The position numbers were made by a program, and so were the translations under genes. This document shows positions 35,216 through 43,900 of a stretch of DNA of 64,000 bases, piece after piece. Source of the DNA: RPQJ01 sp963712815 (GTDB lineage: Bacteria; Pseudomonadota; Gammaproteobacteria; Steroidobacterales; Steroidobacteraceae). The notes under the pieces were generated by a model, which made no database searches, was not told where the DNA came from, and saw only the letters and a list, made by a program, of their open reading frames with translations. The DNA lies in assembly GCA_963712815.1 (NCBI GenBank), contig CAVQJL010000008.1, forward strand, positions 868,001 through 932,000, written 5' to 3'. Position 1 is the stretch's first letter. Each line of letters begins with the position of its first letter.

Positions 35216-36304
35216 TCAGCGCAGCTTCGCGAGCAATGCCGCCTCGGCCTCGCGCGACAGCCCGACCTTCAGCTTGTCGCGCTGCTCGGCGGGGCGGCCG
35301 CGATGCCACTCGAGCGTCGCGCGCACGGTGTCCTCCAGCGCCGTGAAGCGCAGTCCGGCGGCGACGGCCCGCGCCGGACTGACGAGGGCCGCGCCCGCGC
35401 TTTCGCCCGTCGGCGGGCTCCAGATCGGCAGCGCCGGGCCTTCGAGCAGCCCCTCGGCGCGCAGGGTCGCCTCGTCCACCCAGCGGAACTCCGTCGTGGC
35501 ACCGGAGACGCGCCGGCTCGCCTCCAGCAGCCCGCCCATGGTCGCGAAGCCGGGCGGCGAGCACGCGTTGAACGTGCCCGGCGTGGGCGCCTCGACGCAG
35601 CCGATCACGAAGCGGGCGAGGTCGCGAACGTCGATGTACTGGATCGGATCCGCGGCCGTGCCCGGCGCGAGCATCTTTCCGCCCTGCGACACGCGCCACG
35701 GCCAGTAAGTGAAGCGGTCGGTGTGATCGCCCGGGCCGACGATGTAGGTCGGACGCACGATGGTGTTGCGGCCCGCGAACTCCTCCAGGACGACGGCCTC
35801 GCACAGCGCCTTGAGACCGCCGTAGGTCTCACCGTCCACCTTCTCGACCGTCGGGTCCTCGAGCTTCTTCAGCGGCGCGTCCTCGGTGACACCCGGCACC
35901 GACAGGTCCGCGTACACGGAGATGGTGGAGATGAACAGGTAGTGCCGCACGCGCTCGCGCAGCAGCTGCGTCGTCAGCCGCACGTGCCGCGGCACGTAGC
36001 CGGAGTTGTCGATCACGACATCCCAGTCGCGGCCCTCGAGTGCCTCGAGCTGGCCGTTGCGGTCGCCGAGCAGGGTCTCGACGCCGGGCGTGGGCGTCTC
36101 CTGCCGTTTGCCGCGGTTGAAGAGCGTCACGGCGTGGCCACGCGCCAGCGCCTCCCGCACGAAGTGCGGACCGATGAAGCCGGTGCCGCCGAGGATCAGG
36201 ATCCGGAGCCTGCCCTTGCCTTGCGGACCGCCGCCGGCGTCGCGTGCCAGGGCCTCGGGCACGGCGAACGCAGCGGCCGTGAGCATCAGTTCGCGTCTGT
36301 TCAT
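35216..36304 (-). CDS. Extended SDR (NAD-dependent epimerase/dehydratase) with Tat-like signal
   Basis: A 362-aa extended short-chain dehydrogenase. GGTGFIG (39-45) is the NAD(P)-binding loop; the catalytic Tyr-Lys is in GETYGGLKALCE. FISTISVYAD supplies the Ser/Thr. The N-terminus MNRRELMLTAAAFAVPEALA looks like a twin-arginine signal peptide. This would export a folded, cofactor-bound enzyme, which is unusual for the family but known among 'Tat-signal' SDRs. The substrate, perhaps a nucleotide sugar, is unknown. It lies 20 bases after murB and 69 bases after GST in the same direction. Confidence 0.88.
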   Translation of the reverse strand: MNRRELMLTAAAFAVPEALARDAGGGPQGKGRLRILILGGTGFIGPHFVREALARGHAVTLFNRGKRQETPTPGVETLLGDRNGQLEALEGRDWDVVIDNSGYVPRHVRLTTQLLRERVRHYLFISTISVYADLSVPGVTEDAPLKKLEDPTVEKVDGETYGGLKALCEAVVLEEFAGRNTIVRPTYIVGPGDHTDRFTYWPWRVSQGGKMLAPGTAADPIQYIDVRDLARFVIGCVEAPTPGTFNACSPPGFATMGGLLEASRRVSGATTEFRWVDEATLRAEGLLEGPALPIWSPPTGESAGAALVSPARAVAAGLRFTALEDTVRATLEWHRGRPAEQRDKLKVGLSREAEAALLAKLR

Positions 36305-36324
36305 TGCCTTGATCCCCGTCGTGT

Positions 36325-37359
36325 TCACCAGTTCGCGCCGACGATACGCGGCTCGGGCTCGAGCCGCACACCGAAGCGCTCCTCGACCGACCCGGCGACC
36401 CGGCGCGCCAGCACGAGCAGGTCCGCACCGCTTGCGCGGCCGTGGTTCACCAGCACCAGGGCGTGCTGCGCGGCGATGCCGGCGTCGCCCTCGCGGACAC
36501 CGCGCCAGCCGCAGCGCTCGATGAGCCACGCGGCGGAGAGCTTGGCCTTGCCGGGGCCGGCCGGATACACGGGCAGGTCGCCGTGCTCATGCCGCAGGCG
36601 GTCGGCAACCCCGGCAGGAACCACCGGGTTCTTGAAGAAGCTGCCGGCGTTGCCGATCACGGCCGGGTCGGGCAGCTTGCGCCGCCGCAGCCGTCGCACT
36701 GCCGCGGCCACGTCGGCTGGCGTCGGCGTGGCAATGCCCATTGCGTCGAGCTCCTCGCGCACGCCTGAGTAACCGAGACGCGGCGTGCCGTGACGCGACA
36801 GCCGCAGTTCCACCGCGGTCACGATCCAGCGGTCGGGTGCGCGCTTGAACACGCTGTCGCGGTAGCCGAAATCGCAGTCGGCGCGATCGAGGCGGACCAG
36901 CCGTCCGTTCTCGCGGTCCCACGCCTCCACGACCGCGATCGTCTCGGCCACCTCGACGCCGTAGGCGCCGATGTTCTGGATGGGTGCCGCGCCCACGAGG
37001 CCGGGGATGAGCGCGAGGTTCTCGAGGCCGGCGAGCCCGCGGGTGAGCGTCCAGTCCACCAGCGCGTCCCAGCCGGCGCCGGCCTCTGCGCGCACCACGG
37101 CGGTCGCGCCGTCGTCGACGAGGAGGCTGGTGTCCGCGAATGCCGGCCGCAGCAGCAGGCCGGGGAAGTCGTCCGCGAACAGCAGGTTGCTGCCTTCGCC
37201 GAGCACCATGAGCGCGCCGCGGGCCGCCGGCAGATCCAGCAGCTGGGGCAGCACGGCGACCGAGTTCACCGTCGCGAGCCAGCGAGCGGTGGCCCGCACG
37301 CGCAGCGTATTGAGCGGCGCGAGCGGCGCGTGCTCGACCAGCGTATAAGCCTCGGGCAT
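36325..37359 (-). CDS. murB: UDP-N-acetylenolpyruvoylglucosamine reductase
   Basis: A 344-aa flavoenzyme (type I MurB, E. coli-like) that makes UDP-MurNAc for peptidoglycan. NTLRVRATARWLA opens the FAD domain. VLGEGSNLLF, LALIPGLVGAAPIQNIGAYG (FAD contacts), FGYRDSVFK, NAGSFFKNPVV (catalytic Ser) and the C-terminal EPEPRIVG (Glu) are present. ATG at 37359 (MPEAYTLVEHAPLAPLNTL) fits the family. It is not in a mur/fts cluster here but sits between a GST gene and an SDR gene. Confidence 0.96.
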   Translation of the reverse strand: MPEAYTLVEHAPLAPLNTLRVRATARWLATVNSVAVLPQLLDLPAARGALMVLGEGSNLLFADDFPGLLLRPAFADTSLLVDDGATAVVRAEAGAGWDALVDWTLTRGLAGLENLALIPGLVGAAPIQNIGAYGVEVAETIAVVEAWDRENGRLVRLDRADCDFGYRDSVFKRAPDRWIVTAVELRLSRHGTPRLGYSGVREELDAMGIATPTPADVAAAVRRLRRRKLPDPAVIGNAGSFFKNPVVPAGVADRLRHEHGDLPVYPAGPGKAKLSAAWLIERCGWRGVREGDAGIAAQHALVLVNHGRASGADLLVLARRVAGSVEERFGVRLEPEPRIVGANW

Positions 37360-37372
37360 CGGTGGCTCGGGG

Positions 37373-38029
37373 CTACTTGCCGGCGAGCATCCTGAGGAAA
37401 CCATCCACGGCCGCGCCGTATTCCTGCAGGAAGGGGCCGGTCACCGGATCGGCCTCGACGATGGACCACCAGCGCCCGAGCGACCCCTCGCCGGCGGTGG
37501 GATCGGTGATCCCGAGCATCGGGAACGCGCTCCTGCGCATGATCAGGAAGGACGGCAGCAGCGTGCAGTCGGCCAGCGACAGCCGGTCGCCCGCCGCGAA
37601 CGGCGCGGCCGCGACGAAGTGCTGCAGGTAGCCGAAGCCCGTCTCGAGCGCCGACTGCGCGGCGGCCACGGCCGCGGCATCGCGCGTCTTCGGGTTCATG
37701 TTCCGGAACAGCACCGAGGCGTGCGGCGACACGTACACGTCGTGTACGCGCGAGATCAGCCGCGCGCGGGCCCGCTGGAGCGGGATGCCCAGGAGGCCGC
37801 CACTGTCCGGGTACACGTCCTCGAGGTACTCGCAGATCACCTCCGACTCCGGGATCACGGTGCCGTCCACCTCGAGTGCCGGCATCTTGCCCATCGGGTT
37901 CATGGCCAGGAACCCGGGCGACTTGATGCCTCCCGCGGGCATCTGCGGCTCGAGCGCGATCCCCTTCAGGCGGGCGAACAGGACGACGCGGGCGACGTAG
38001 GGCGAGGCGAGGCCTCCGTACAGCTTCAT
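37373..38029 (-). CDS. Glutathione S-transferase
   Basis: A 218-aa GST. The N-terminal thioredoxin fold (MKLYGGLASPYVARVVLFARLKGI ... NPMGKMPALEVDGTVIPESEVICEYLEDV) gives the glutathione-binding cis-Pro and Glu-Ser pair. The helical C-terminal domain has AAGDRLSLADCTLLPSF. Ser9 (ASPY) is the probable catalytic residue. It lies 13 bases upstream of murB on the same strand and 89 bases from the divergent ligase gene. Confidence 0.92.
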   Translation of the reverse strand: MKLYGGLASPYVARVVLFARLKGIALEPQMPAGGIKSPGFLAMNPMGKMPALEVDGTVIPESEVICEYLEDVYPDSGGLLGIPLQRARARLISRVHDVYVSPHASVLFRNMNPKTRDAAAVAAAQSALETGFGYLQHFVAAAPFAAGDRLSLADCTLLPSFLIMRRSAFPMLGITDPTAGEGSLGRWWSIVEADPVTGPFLQEYGAAVDGFLRMLAGK

Positions 38030-38118
38030 GCGGGACTCCGGGAGTTGGGCGGCGCGTGAGCTTGCCACTTCGTCGGCGCATCCGTCACCATGCCAGTGTC
38101 GCGACGGAAGCCATCCGC

Positions 38119-39507
38119 ATGAATCCACCCCCAGCGAGCAGCGCCGTCCCAGGCCGGCGCGACGAGCTGCCCGCCTTTCTCGAGCGCCACCCCGACGTCG
38201 AGGCCGTGCAGCTCGTCATCACCGACGCGAACGGCGTTGCGCGCGGCAAGAATGTCGCCCGCGAAGAGCTCGCAGCCCTGTTCGGGCATGGCCGCAACGT
38301 CGCGGGCTCCATCCTCGGGCTCGACGTCACGGGCCAGGACGTCGAGGAAACCGGCCTCGTCTGGTCGGTCGGCGACGCGGACCAGCTCTGCCGCCCGGTG
38401 ACCGGTACGCTCGCGCGCGCGACGTGGCTCGCGCGCCCCAGCGCGCAGGTGCTCGGCACGCTGTTCGAGCTCGACGGCCGGCCCGCGAAGGCCGATCCGC
38501 GCCACGCCCTCGCGCGCGTGGTGCGGCGGCTGGAGGCGCGCGGCTGCACGCCGGTCGTCGCCGTCGAACTCGAGTTCTACCTGCTCGAGCGCGACGGTGA
38601 GGGCCGCCTGCAGCCGGCACGTGGGCTGCTGTCCGGCGCCCGCTCCAACCGCATCGATGCCTACGGGCTCGGCTGCCTCGACGACATGTCGCCGCTGCTC
38701 GACGAGCTGTGCGCGGCCGCCCGCGAGCTCGGCGTGCCGGTGCGCACGCTGATGTCGGAGTACGCGCCGGGGCAGTTCGAGATCACCCTCGAGCACCGCG
38801 CCGACGCGCTCCGGGCGGTGGACGAGGCGGTAATGTTCAAGCGCGCCGTGCGCGGCGTCGCGGCGCGGCACGGCTGCATCGCCTGCTTCATGGCCAAGCC
38901 GTTCGCGGAGCGGGCGGGCGCGGGCATGCACCTGCACGCGAGCCTCGCGGACCGCGAGGGCCGCAACCTGTGCGCGGCCGAGGCGCCCGAGGGCGCGCCG
39001 CTGCTGCGCCAGGCGATCGGCGGGCTGCGCGCGACGCTGGCCGACTCGATGGCGGTGCTCGCGCCGCACGCGAACTCTTACCGCCGCTTCCGCGCGCTGA
39101 GCTACGCGCCGGTCGCGGCCACCTGGGGCGTCAACAACCGCACGGTCGGGCTGCGCGTGCCGGCCGGTCCGCCCGCGAGCCGCCACGTGGAGCACCGCGT
39201 GGCGGGCGCCGACGCGAATCCGTATCTCGTCGCGGCCGTGGTGCTCGCGGGCATGCTGCACGGCATCGAGCAGGAGATCGATCCCGGCCCGCCGGTCGAG
39301 GGCAACGGCTACGCGCAGGCCGTCGCGGGCGAACTGCCGCTGCAGTGGAGCGAGGCGCTCGAACGCGCGGCGCGCTCCGGGTTCCTCGCGGACGCGCTGG
39401 GCGCGGAGTTCCTCGAGGTGTTCCTCGCGCTCAAGCGGCGCGAGTGCGAGAAGTTCGGCGCGCTCGTGAGCGATCGCGACTACGAGTGGTATCTCGACAC
39501 GGTGTGA
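38119..39507 (+). CDS. Glutamine synthetase-family ligase (gamma-glutamylpolyamine synthetase type)
   Basis: A 462-aa protein with a glutamine-synthetase beta-grasp (about 15-115) and catalytic domain. Motifs are VELEFYLLERD (metal Glu), YAPGQFEITLEH, CFMAKPFAERAGAGMHLHASL, LAPHANSYRRF and WGVNNRTVGLRVP. APHANSYRR and the absence of the adenylylation Tyr region typical of GlnA place it with PuuA/SpuI/GlnT-like enzymes that ligate glutamate to amines such as putrescine. No other puu gene is adjacent, so the substrate is open. ATG at 38119 starts before the conserved fold. Confidence 0.9.
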   Translation: MNPPPASSAVPGRRDELPAFLERHPDVEAVQLVITDANGVARGKNVAREELAALFGHGRNVAGSILGLDVTGQDVEETGLVWSVGDADQLCRPVTGTLARATWLARPSAQVLGTLFELDGRPAKADPRHALARVVRRLEARGCTPVVAVELEFYLLERDGEGRLQPARGLLSGARSNRIDAYGLGCLDDMSPLLDELCAAARELGVPVRTLMSEYAPGQFEITLEHRADALRAVDEAVMFKRAVRGVAARHGCIACFMAKPFAERAGAGMHLHASLADREGRNLCAAEAPEGAPLLRQAIGGLRATLADSMAVLAPHANSYRRFRALSYAPVAATWGVNNRTVGLRVPAGPPASRHVEHRVAGADANPYLVAAVVLAGMLHGIEQEIDPGPPVEGNGYAQAVAGELPLQWSEALERAARSGFLADALGAEFLEVFLALKRRECEKFGALVSDRDYEWYLDTV

Positions 39508-39722
39508 GGCGTGCGACATAAGCGGTGCGTACCGGAGCGCGAGCGCGCCGCGCCCGTATTACGTCAGGTCGATCGCGAGTTTTATGAGAGTTGAATCAAC
39601 GTGACCCCGGGGCGGCTTGCGGACAATGCGCCCACACGCCGCACTCCCACTCCCGAGGTCCCAGGATCGTGAAGCGCACTTCGAACCGCAGCGCCGCCCG
39701 CCATGCCAGCATTTCGACGAGG

Positions 39723-40541
39723 ATGTCCCCGCCCGTGACCGTTCATCTTCGCAAGATGTACGTGGACTGCCGCTTCGGGCAGCTGCACGTGCACACCGCC
39801 TTCCCTTCGAACGGCGGCTTCGACGAGCTCGTGCCGCTCGTCTGCATCCATCCGAGCCCGCTGACCGGCCGCTCGTTTCGCCGGCTGCTCGCCGAGCTCG
39901 GCCAGGACCGCAGCGTGTATGCGCCGGACCTCCCGGGCCACGGCGAGTCCGACGCACCCGAGGTGGCGCCGTCGGTCGCGGAATACGCGGCCGCCGTCGG
40001 CGACATGATCGATACGCTGCGCCTGCGCCAGGTGGACCTGTTCGGGCACCAGACCGGCTCGCTCGTGGCGTCCGACCTCGCCGTGAGCCGCCCGGGCCAG
40101 GTGCGACGCGTGGTGCTCGCCGGCGTGCCAGTGTTCGACGCGAGGGAGCGCGAGGCCTTTCACCGTCACCCGTGGCCGGCGCCCGCCCGCGAGGACGGCG
40201 CACACCTCGTCGAGGAATGGCAGCGCATCCGGCGCTGGCGCGCCTCCAGCGTGCCTCCGGCTCGCATCGGCAAGGCCCTGGCGGCGGCACTGCAGGCCGG
40301 TGAGGCCGCGTCCTGGGGCACGCAGGCCGCGGCGGACTACAAGGCCGGCGAGCGCCTGCCGTTGCTGCGCCAGCCCGCCCTGGTGCTGCGGGCCCGGGAC
40401 GAGTTCTGGGACATGACCCAGCGCGCCGACGCGCTGCTGCCCGAGGGACGCCGCGTCGACATGCCGGACCAGGATGCCGGGCTCCTCGACGCGGGGGTCC
40501 ACGAGGTCGTGCGCTACACGCGCGAATTCCTCGACCGCTGA
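39723..40541 (+). CDS. Alpha/beta hydrolase-fold protein with altered nucleophile elbow
   Basis: A 272-aa alpha/beta-hydrolase fold (HPSPLTGRSF oxyanion region; APDLPGHGESD). The elbow reads GHQTG (108-112), so Gln110 stands where Ser, Asp or Cys should be. Similar GxHTG-type proteins exist and lack the usual nucleophile. The catalytic His is only weakly placed (GVHEVV near the end). It may bind rather than hydrolyse. Start uncertain: ATG 39723 is used; GTG 39669 and ATG 39756 are alternatives. The 3' end overlaps the convergent MFS gene by 28 bases. Confidence 0.82.
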   Translation: MSPPVTVHLRKMYVDCRFGQLHVHTAFPSNGGFDELVPLVCIHPSPLTGRSFRRLLAELGQDRSVYAPDLPGHGESDAPEVAPSVAEYAAAVGDMIDTLRLRQVDLFGHQTGSLVASDLAVSRPGQVRRVVLAGVPVFDAREREAFHRHPWPAPAREDGAHLVEEWQRIRRWRASSVPPARIGKALAAALQAGEAASWGTQAAADYKAGERLPLLRQPALVLRARDEFWDMTQRADALLPEGRRVDMPDQDAGLLDAGVHEVVRYTREFLDR

Positions 40542-41689
40542 GCCGGCCAGGCGAGGAGTGCCGCGGCGAACAGCGCGAGCGGCACCAGCGTCGCGAGGTT
40601 GAGCGTCCGCCAGCCGAGCAGGTGGATCGCGGGCCCCGCGAGCAGCGAGGCGAGCGCCTGGGTGCCGAACACAGAGAACTCGTTGACCGCCTGCGCACGG
40701 AAGCGCTCGGCGGGCTCGTAGGTGGTGGTGAGCAGCGCCGTGCCCGCCACGAACAGCAGGTTCCAGCCGACGCCGAGCAGCACCAGGCCCCACCAGTAGT
40801 GCATCAGGTCGTGCCCGGCGCTCGCGATCGCCACGCAGGCGAACATCAGCGCGAGGCCCGCCGTCATGCCGGCGCGCACGCCGATGCGCCCGATCAGCCG
40901 GCCGGTGAACAGCGACGGCCCGTACATCGCGAGCAGGTGGCTCTGGATCACCCATGCGGTATCCGTGTCCGAATGGTGGTCGTGCACGTGCATGCTGATC
41001 GGCGTGGCGGTCATGATGAAGCTCATCACCGCGTACGAGACGACTGCCGCGGCGACCGCGACCAGGAACATCGGCTGTCGCGCGACTTCGCCGATCGGTC
41101 GCCCTTGGCTCGAGCCGGCCGGGCGCGGCGGGGGCAGGCCCGGGTCGCAGCGCGTCAGCACCAGCGCCGCCGCGAGGCACAGGGCCGCGACGCCCACGAA
41201 CGAGCCGGCGTACTCGTGGCCGGGCACGAGGTCCTTGAGCGCCAGCGCGACCTGCGGGCCGACCGCCGCGGCCGCGAGCGTGCCGATCATCACCGTCGAG
41301 ATGGCGCGGCTGGCCTGTGCGGGCGGCACGCTCTCGGCTGCGGCGAAGCGCTGCTGCTGCTGGAAGGCGAGGTTGGCGCCGAGTACGAGCGTCGCCGCGC
41401 ACAGCAGCCCGAAGCTCGCCTGCATGATGGCCCAGGCGACCGCGAGCGCGGCCACCGCCGCGACCGTCGAGCTTGCGACGAACGCCGTGCGCCGCCCGAT
41501 GCGCTCCATCAGCAGCGCCGCAGGGATCGCGGTTGCCGCGAGGCCGACCACGGTCAGCGACACCGGCAGCGTCGCCAGTTCGGGCATCGGTGCCAGCTGG
41601 CTGCCGACGATGGCGCCCAGCAGGAACACCGTCATCATGCCGGCGGCCGAGAAGGCCTGGGCGATTGCGAGCACATAGACGTTGCGCAC
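40514..41689 (-). CDS. Major facilitator superfamily transporter
   Basis: A 391-aa 12-helix transporter. The loop 2-3 motif MERIGRRTAFVASS is a G-x-x-x-D-R-x-G-R-R-type signature, and the halves are joined by a Pro/Arg-rich linker around residue 190-205 (PPPRPAGSSQGRPIGE). A His/Asp-rich MHVHDHHSDTD segment faces a loop. The substrate is unknown; drug or metabolite efflux is most likely. Its stop lies inside the end of the convergent hydrolase gene. It starts 6 bases after a small membrane-protein gene on the same strand, so the two are probably one transcript. Confidence 0.92.
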   Translation of the reverse strand: MRNVYVLAIAQAFSAAGMMTVFLLGAIVGSQLAPMPELATLPVSLTVVGLAATAIPAALLMERIGRRTAFVASSTVAAVAALAVAWAIMQASFGLLCAATLVLGANLAFQQQQRFAAAESVPPAQASRAISTVMIGTLAAAAVGPQVALALKDLVPGHEYAGSFVGVAALCLAAALVLTRCDPGLPPPRPAGSSQGRPIGEVARQPMFLVAVAAAVVSYAVMSFIMTATPISMHVHDHHSDTDTAWVIQSHLLAMYGPSLFTGRLIGRIGVRAGMTAGLALMFACVAIASAGHDLMHYWWGLVLLGVGWNLLFVAGTALLTTTYEPAERFRAQAVNEFSVFGTQALASLLAGPAIHLLGWRTLNLATLVPLALFAAALLAWPAQRSRNSRV

Positions 41690-41695
41690 GGCGGC

Positions 41696-42127
41696 TCAGG
41701 CGTAGCGGTGCCAGGCGAGGGCGCACAGCAGCCCGATCGTCAGGCAGGTGAGCAGCCACTCCACGGCGTGCGCAACCACCGCGCGCAGCTGGCCGTGGCC
41801 GCCCAGCAGCAGCGTGCCGAGCGCGGGCGCGGCGACGGCGACCCAGGCGAGCCCACCGTACAGGAGTCCCACCCGGTACCAGGGCATGCCCACCAGCGCG
41901 ATCAGCCCCCAGCCGAGCCAGAACAGGAAACCGAGCGCTGCGCCGGCAGCGGCGCGCAGGGCGGCACCCGCGAGCACCCGTGACGCGCTCTCGGAGTGCG
42001 CGGAGGCGGCGCCCGGGCCGCTGCCGCGCCCCGGCCACGCCGACGTGACGAGGCCGCTCCACAGCACGCCGGCGAGACCGCCGCTCAGCCCGGCGAACAC
42101 CGTCATCCACAATTCGATACGTGCCAC
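41696..42127 (-). CDS. Small integral membrane protein, function unknown
   Basis: A 143-aa protein (136 if it starts at ATG 42106) with four predicted helices: about 9-27, 50-75, 80-100 and 115-140. There is a Ser/Gly-rich loop after helix 1. No family recognised. GTG at 42127 (ARIELWMTVF) and ATG at 42106 both lack a clear ribosome site. It is directly upstream of the MFS gene and may be its accessory protein; this is inference from spacing. Confidence 0.7.
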   Translation of the reverse strand: MARIELWMTVFAGLSGGLAGVLWSGLVTSAWPGRGSGPGAASAHSESASRVLAGAALRAAAGAALGFLFWLGWGLIALVGMPWYRVGLLYGGLAWVAVAAPALGTLLLGGHGQLRAVVAHAVEWLLTCLTIGLLCALAWHRYA

Positions 42128-42337
42128 GGCGGCGGCGCTCAGAGGTGGCGCCGCAGCGCATTCGCGCGGCGCGAGACGGTGTCGTTCATGTCGTGGCGGT
42201 GTCGAGCGGCGGTGTGCGAGGCGTCCCGCGCGGCTGGGAAGTATGCGGTTCGCCACCGCAAAGTTGAAGGGAGGCCGAGCGGCCTGCGGCGGGCTTTCCT
42301 GTTAAGTTAGCCGCCCCCCATCGTCCCCTCCGGCCCC

Positions 42338-43855
42338 ATGCAAGAGCGCTACATCGAACGCATCCTCAAGGCGCGCGTCTACGACGTCGCCATCGAGTCG
42401 CCGCTCGAGGCGGCCCCGCGGCTGTCGGGGCGACTCGGCAACCGCATCCTGTTCAAGCGCGAGGACCTGCAGCCGGTGTTCTCGTTCAAGCTGCGCGGCG
42501 CCTACAACAAGATCGCGCACCTGTCGGAGACCGTCGCCAAGCGCGGCGTGATCTGCGCCTCCGCGGGCAACCACGCGCAGGGCGTCGCGCTTGCGGCGAA
42601 GCGCCGCGGCATCCCGGCGGTGATCGTCATGCCGCAGACCACCCCCGACATCAAGGTGCAGGCGGTGCGCGACCTCGGCGGCGAGGTCGAGCTGCACGGC
42701 GACGACTTCGACCATGCCTACGAGCGCGCCGTCGAGGTCGCGCGCGACCGCGGGCTCACCTTCATCCACCCCTTCGACGACCCGGACGTGATCGCGGGGC
42801 AGGGCACGATCGGCATGGAGATCCTGCGCCAGCTGTCCGACCCGCCAGACGCGATCTTCGTGCCCGTCGGCGGCGGCGGGCTCGTGGCGGGCATCGCGGC
42901 CTACGTGAAGTCGCTGTACCCGAAGGTGCGCATCGTCGGCGTCGAGCCCGAGGACGCGGCCAGCATGCACGACTCGCTGCTCGCCGGGGAGCGCGTGACG
43001 CTCGCGCGCGTCGGCATCTTCGCCGACGGCGTCGCGGTAAGGCGCGTGGGCGAGGAGACCTACCGCCTCGCGCGGCAGTACGTGGACGAGGTGATCCTGG
43101 TCTCGACCGACGAGATCTGCGCGGCGATCCAGGACATCTTCGAGGACAATCGCACCATCGCCGAGCCGGCCGGCGCGCTCGCCGTCGCGGGCATCAAGCG
43201 CTACGTGGCCCGCGAGGGCTGCGCCGGGAAGACGCTCGTCTCGCTCAACTGCGGCGCCAACATCAACTTCGACCGCCTGCGGCACGTCGCCGAGCGCGCC
43301 GACATCGGCGCCGGCCGCGAGGCGCTGCTCGCGGTGGAGATCCCCGAGGAACCGGGCAGCTTCCTGCGCTTCTGCCAGCTGCTCGGGCGGCGCAGCGTCA
43401 CCGAGTTCAACTACCGTTACGACGACGCCCGCTCCGCGCGCATCTTCGTCGGCGTCGCGCTGCACGAGGGCCGGCGCGAGAAGCAGGCGCTGCTCGAGGA
43501 GGTCGCGGGCGCGGGCTATGCCGTGCTCGACATGAGCGACGACGAGATGGCGAAGCTGCACGTGCGCTACATGGTGGGCGGGCACGCGCCCGGGCTCGAG
43601 CACGAGCGCCTGTTCCGCTTCGAATTCCCCGAGCGTCCGGGTGCGCTGCTCAAGTTCCTGCAGGCGATCGGGTCCCGCTGGAACATCAGCCTGTTCCACT
43701 ATCGCAACCACGGCTCGGACTACGGGCGCGTGCTCGCCGGCGTGCAGGTGCCGCCTGACGGCGCGGACGAATTCGCGCAGCACCTGCGCGAGCTGCAGTA
43801 CGCCTACGCCGAGGAGACCGGCAACCCGGCATACCGGATGTTCCTCGGCGGTTGA
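42338..43855 (+). CDS. ilvA: Threonine ammonia-lyase, biosynthetic
   Basis: A 505-aa PLP enzyme making 2-oxobutyrate, the first step to isoleucine. PLP Lys51 is in PVFSFKLRGAYNK, the phosphate loop is PVGGGGLVAGI, and SAGNHAQGVALAA is present. The C-terminal third has two ACT-like regulatory domains (LLAVEIPEEPGSFLRFCQLLG and RFEFPERPGALLKFLQAIG), as in isoleucine-inhibited IlvA. Its product is a substrate of the AHAS encoded at 28.1-30.6 kb. It is probably transcribed alone. Confidence 0.97.
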   Translation: MQERYIERILKARVYDVAIESPLEAAPRLSGRLGNRILFKREDLQPVFSFKLRGAYNKIAHLSETVAKRGVICASAGNHAQGVALAAKRRGIPAVIVMPQTTPDIKVQAVRDLGGEVELHGDDFDHAYERAVEVARDRGLTFIHPFDDPDVIAGQGTIGMEILRQLSDPPDAIFVPVGGGGLVAGIAAYVKSLYPKVRIVGVEPEDAASMHDSLLAGERVTLARVGIFADGVAVRRVGEETYRLARQYVDEVILVSTDEICAAIQDIFEDNRTIAEPAGALAVAGIKRYVAREGCAGKTLVSLNCGANINFDRLRHVAERADIGAGREALLAVEIPEEPGSFLRFCQLLGRRSVTEFNYRYDDARSARIFVGVALHEGRREKQALLEEVAGAGYAVLDMSDDEMAKLHVRYMVGGHAPGLEHERLFRFEFPERPGALLKFLQAIGSRWNISLFHYRNHGSDYGRVLAGVQVPPDGADEFAQHLRELQYAYAEETGNPAYRMFLGG

Positions 43856-43900
43856 CGCGGGACTGCCGATCGAACCGCCTCGCCGGCGGGTCGTCCGGCG

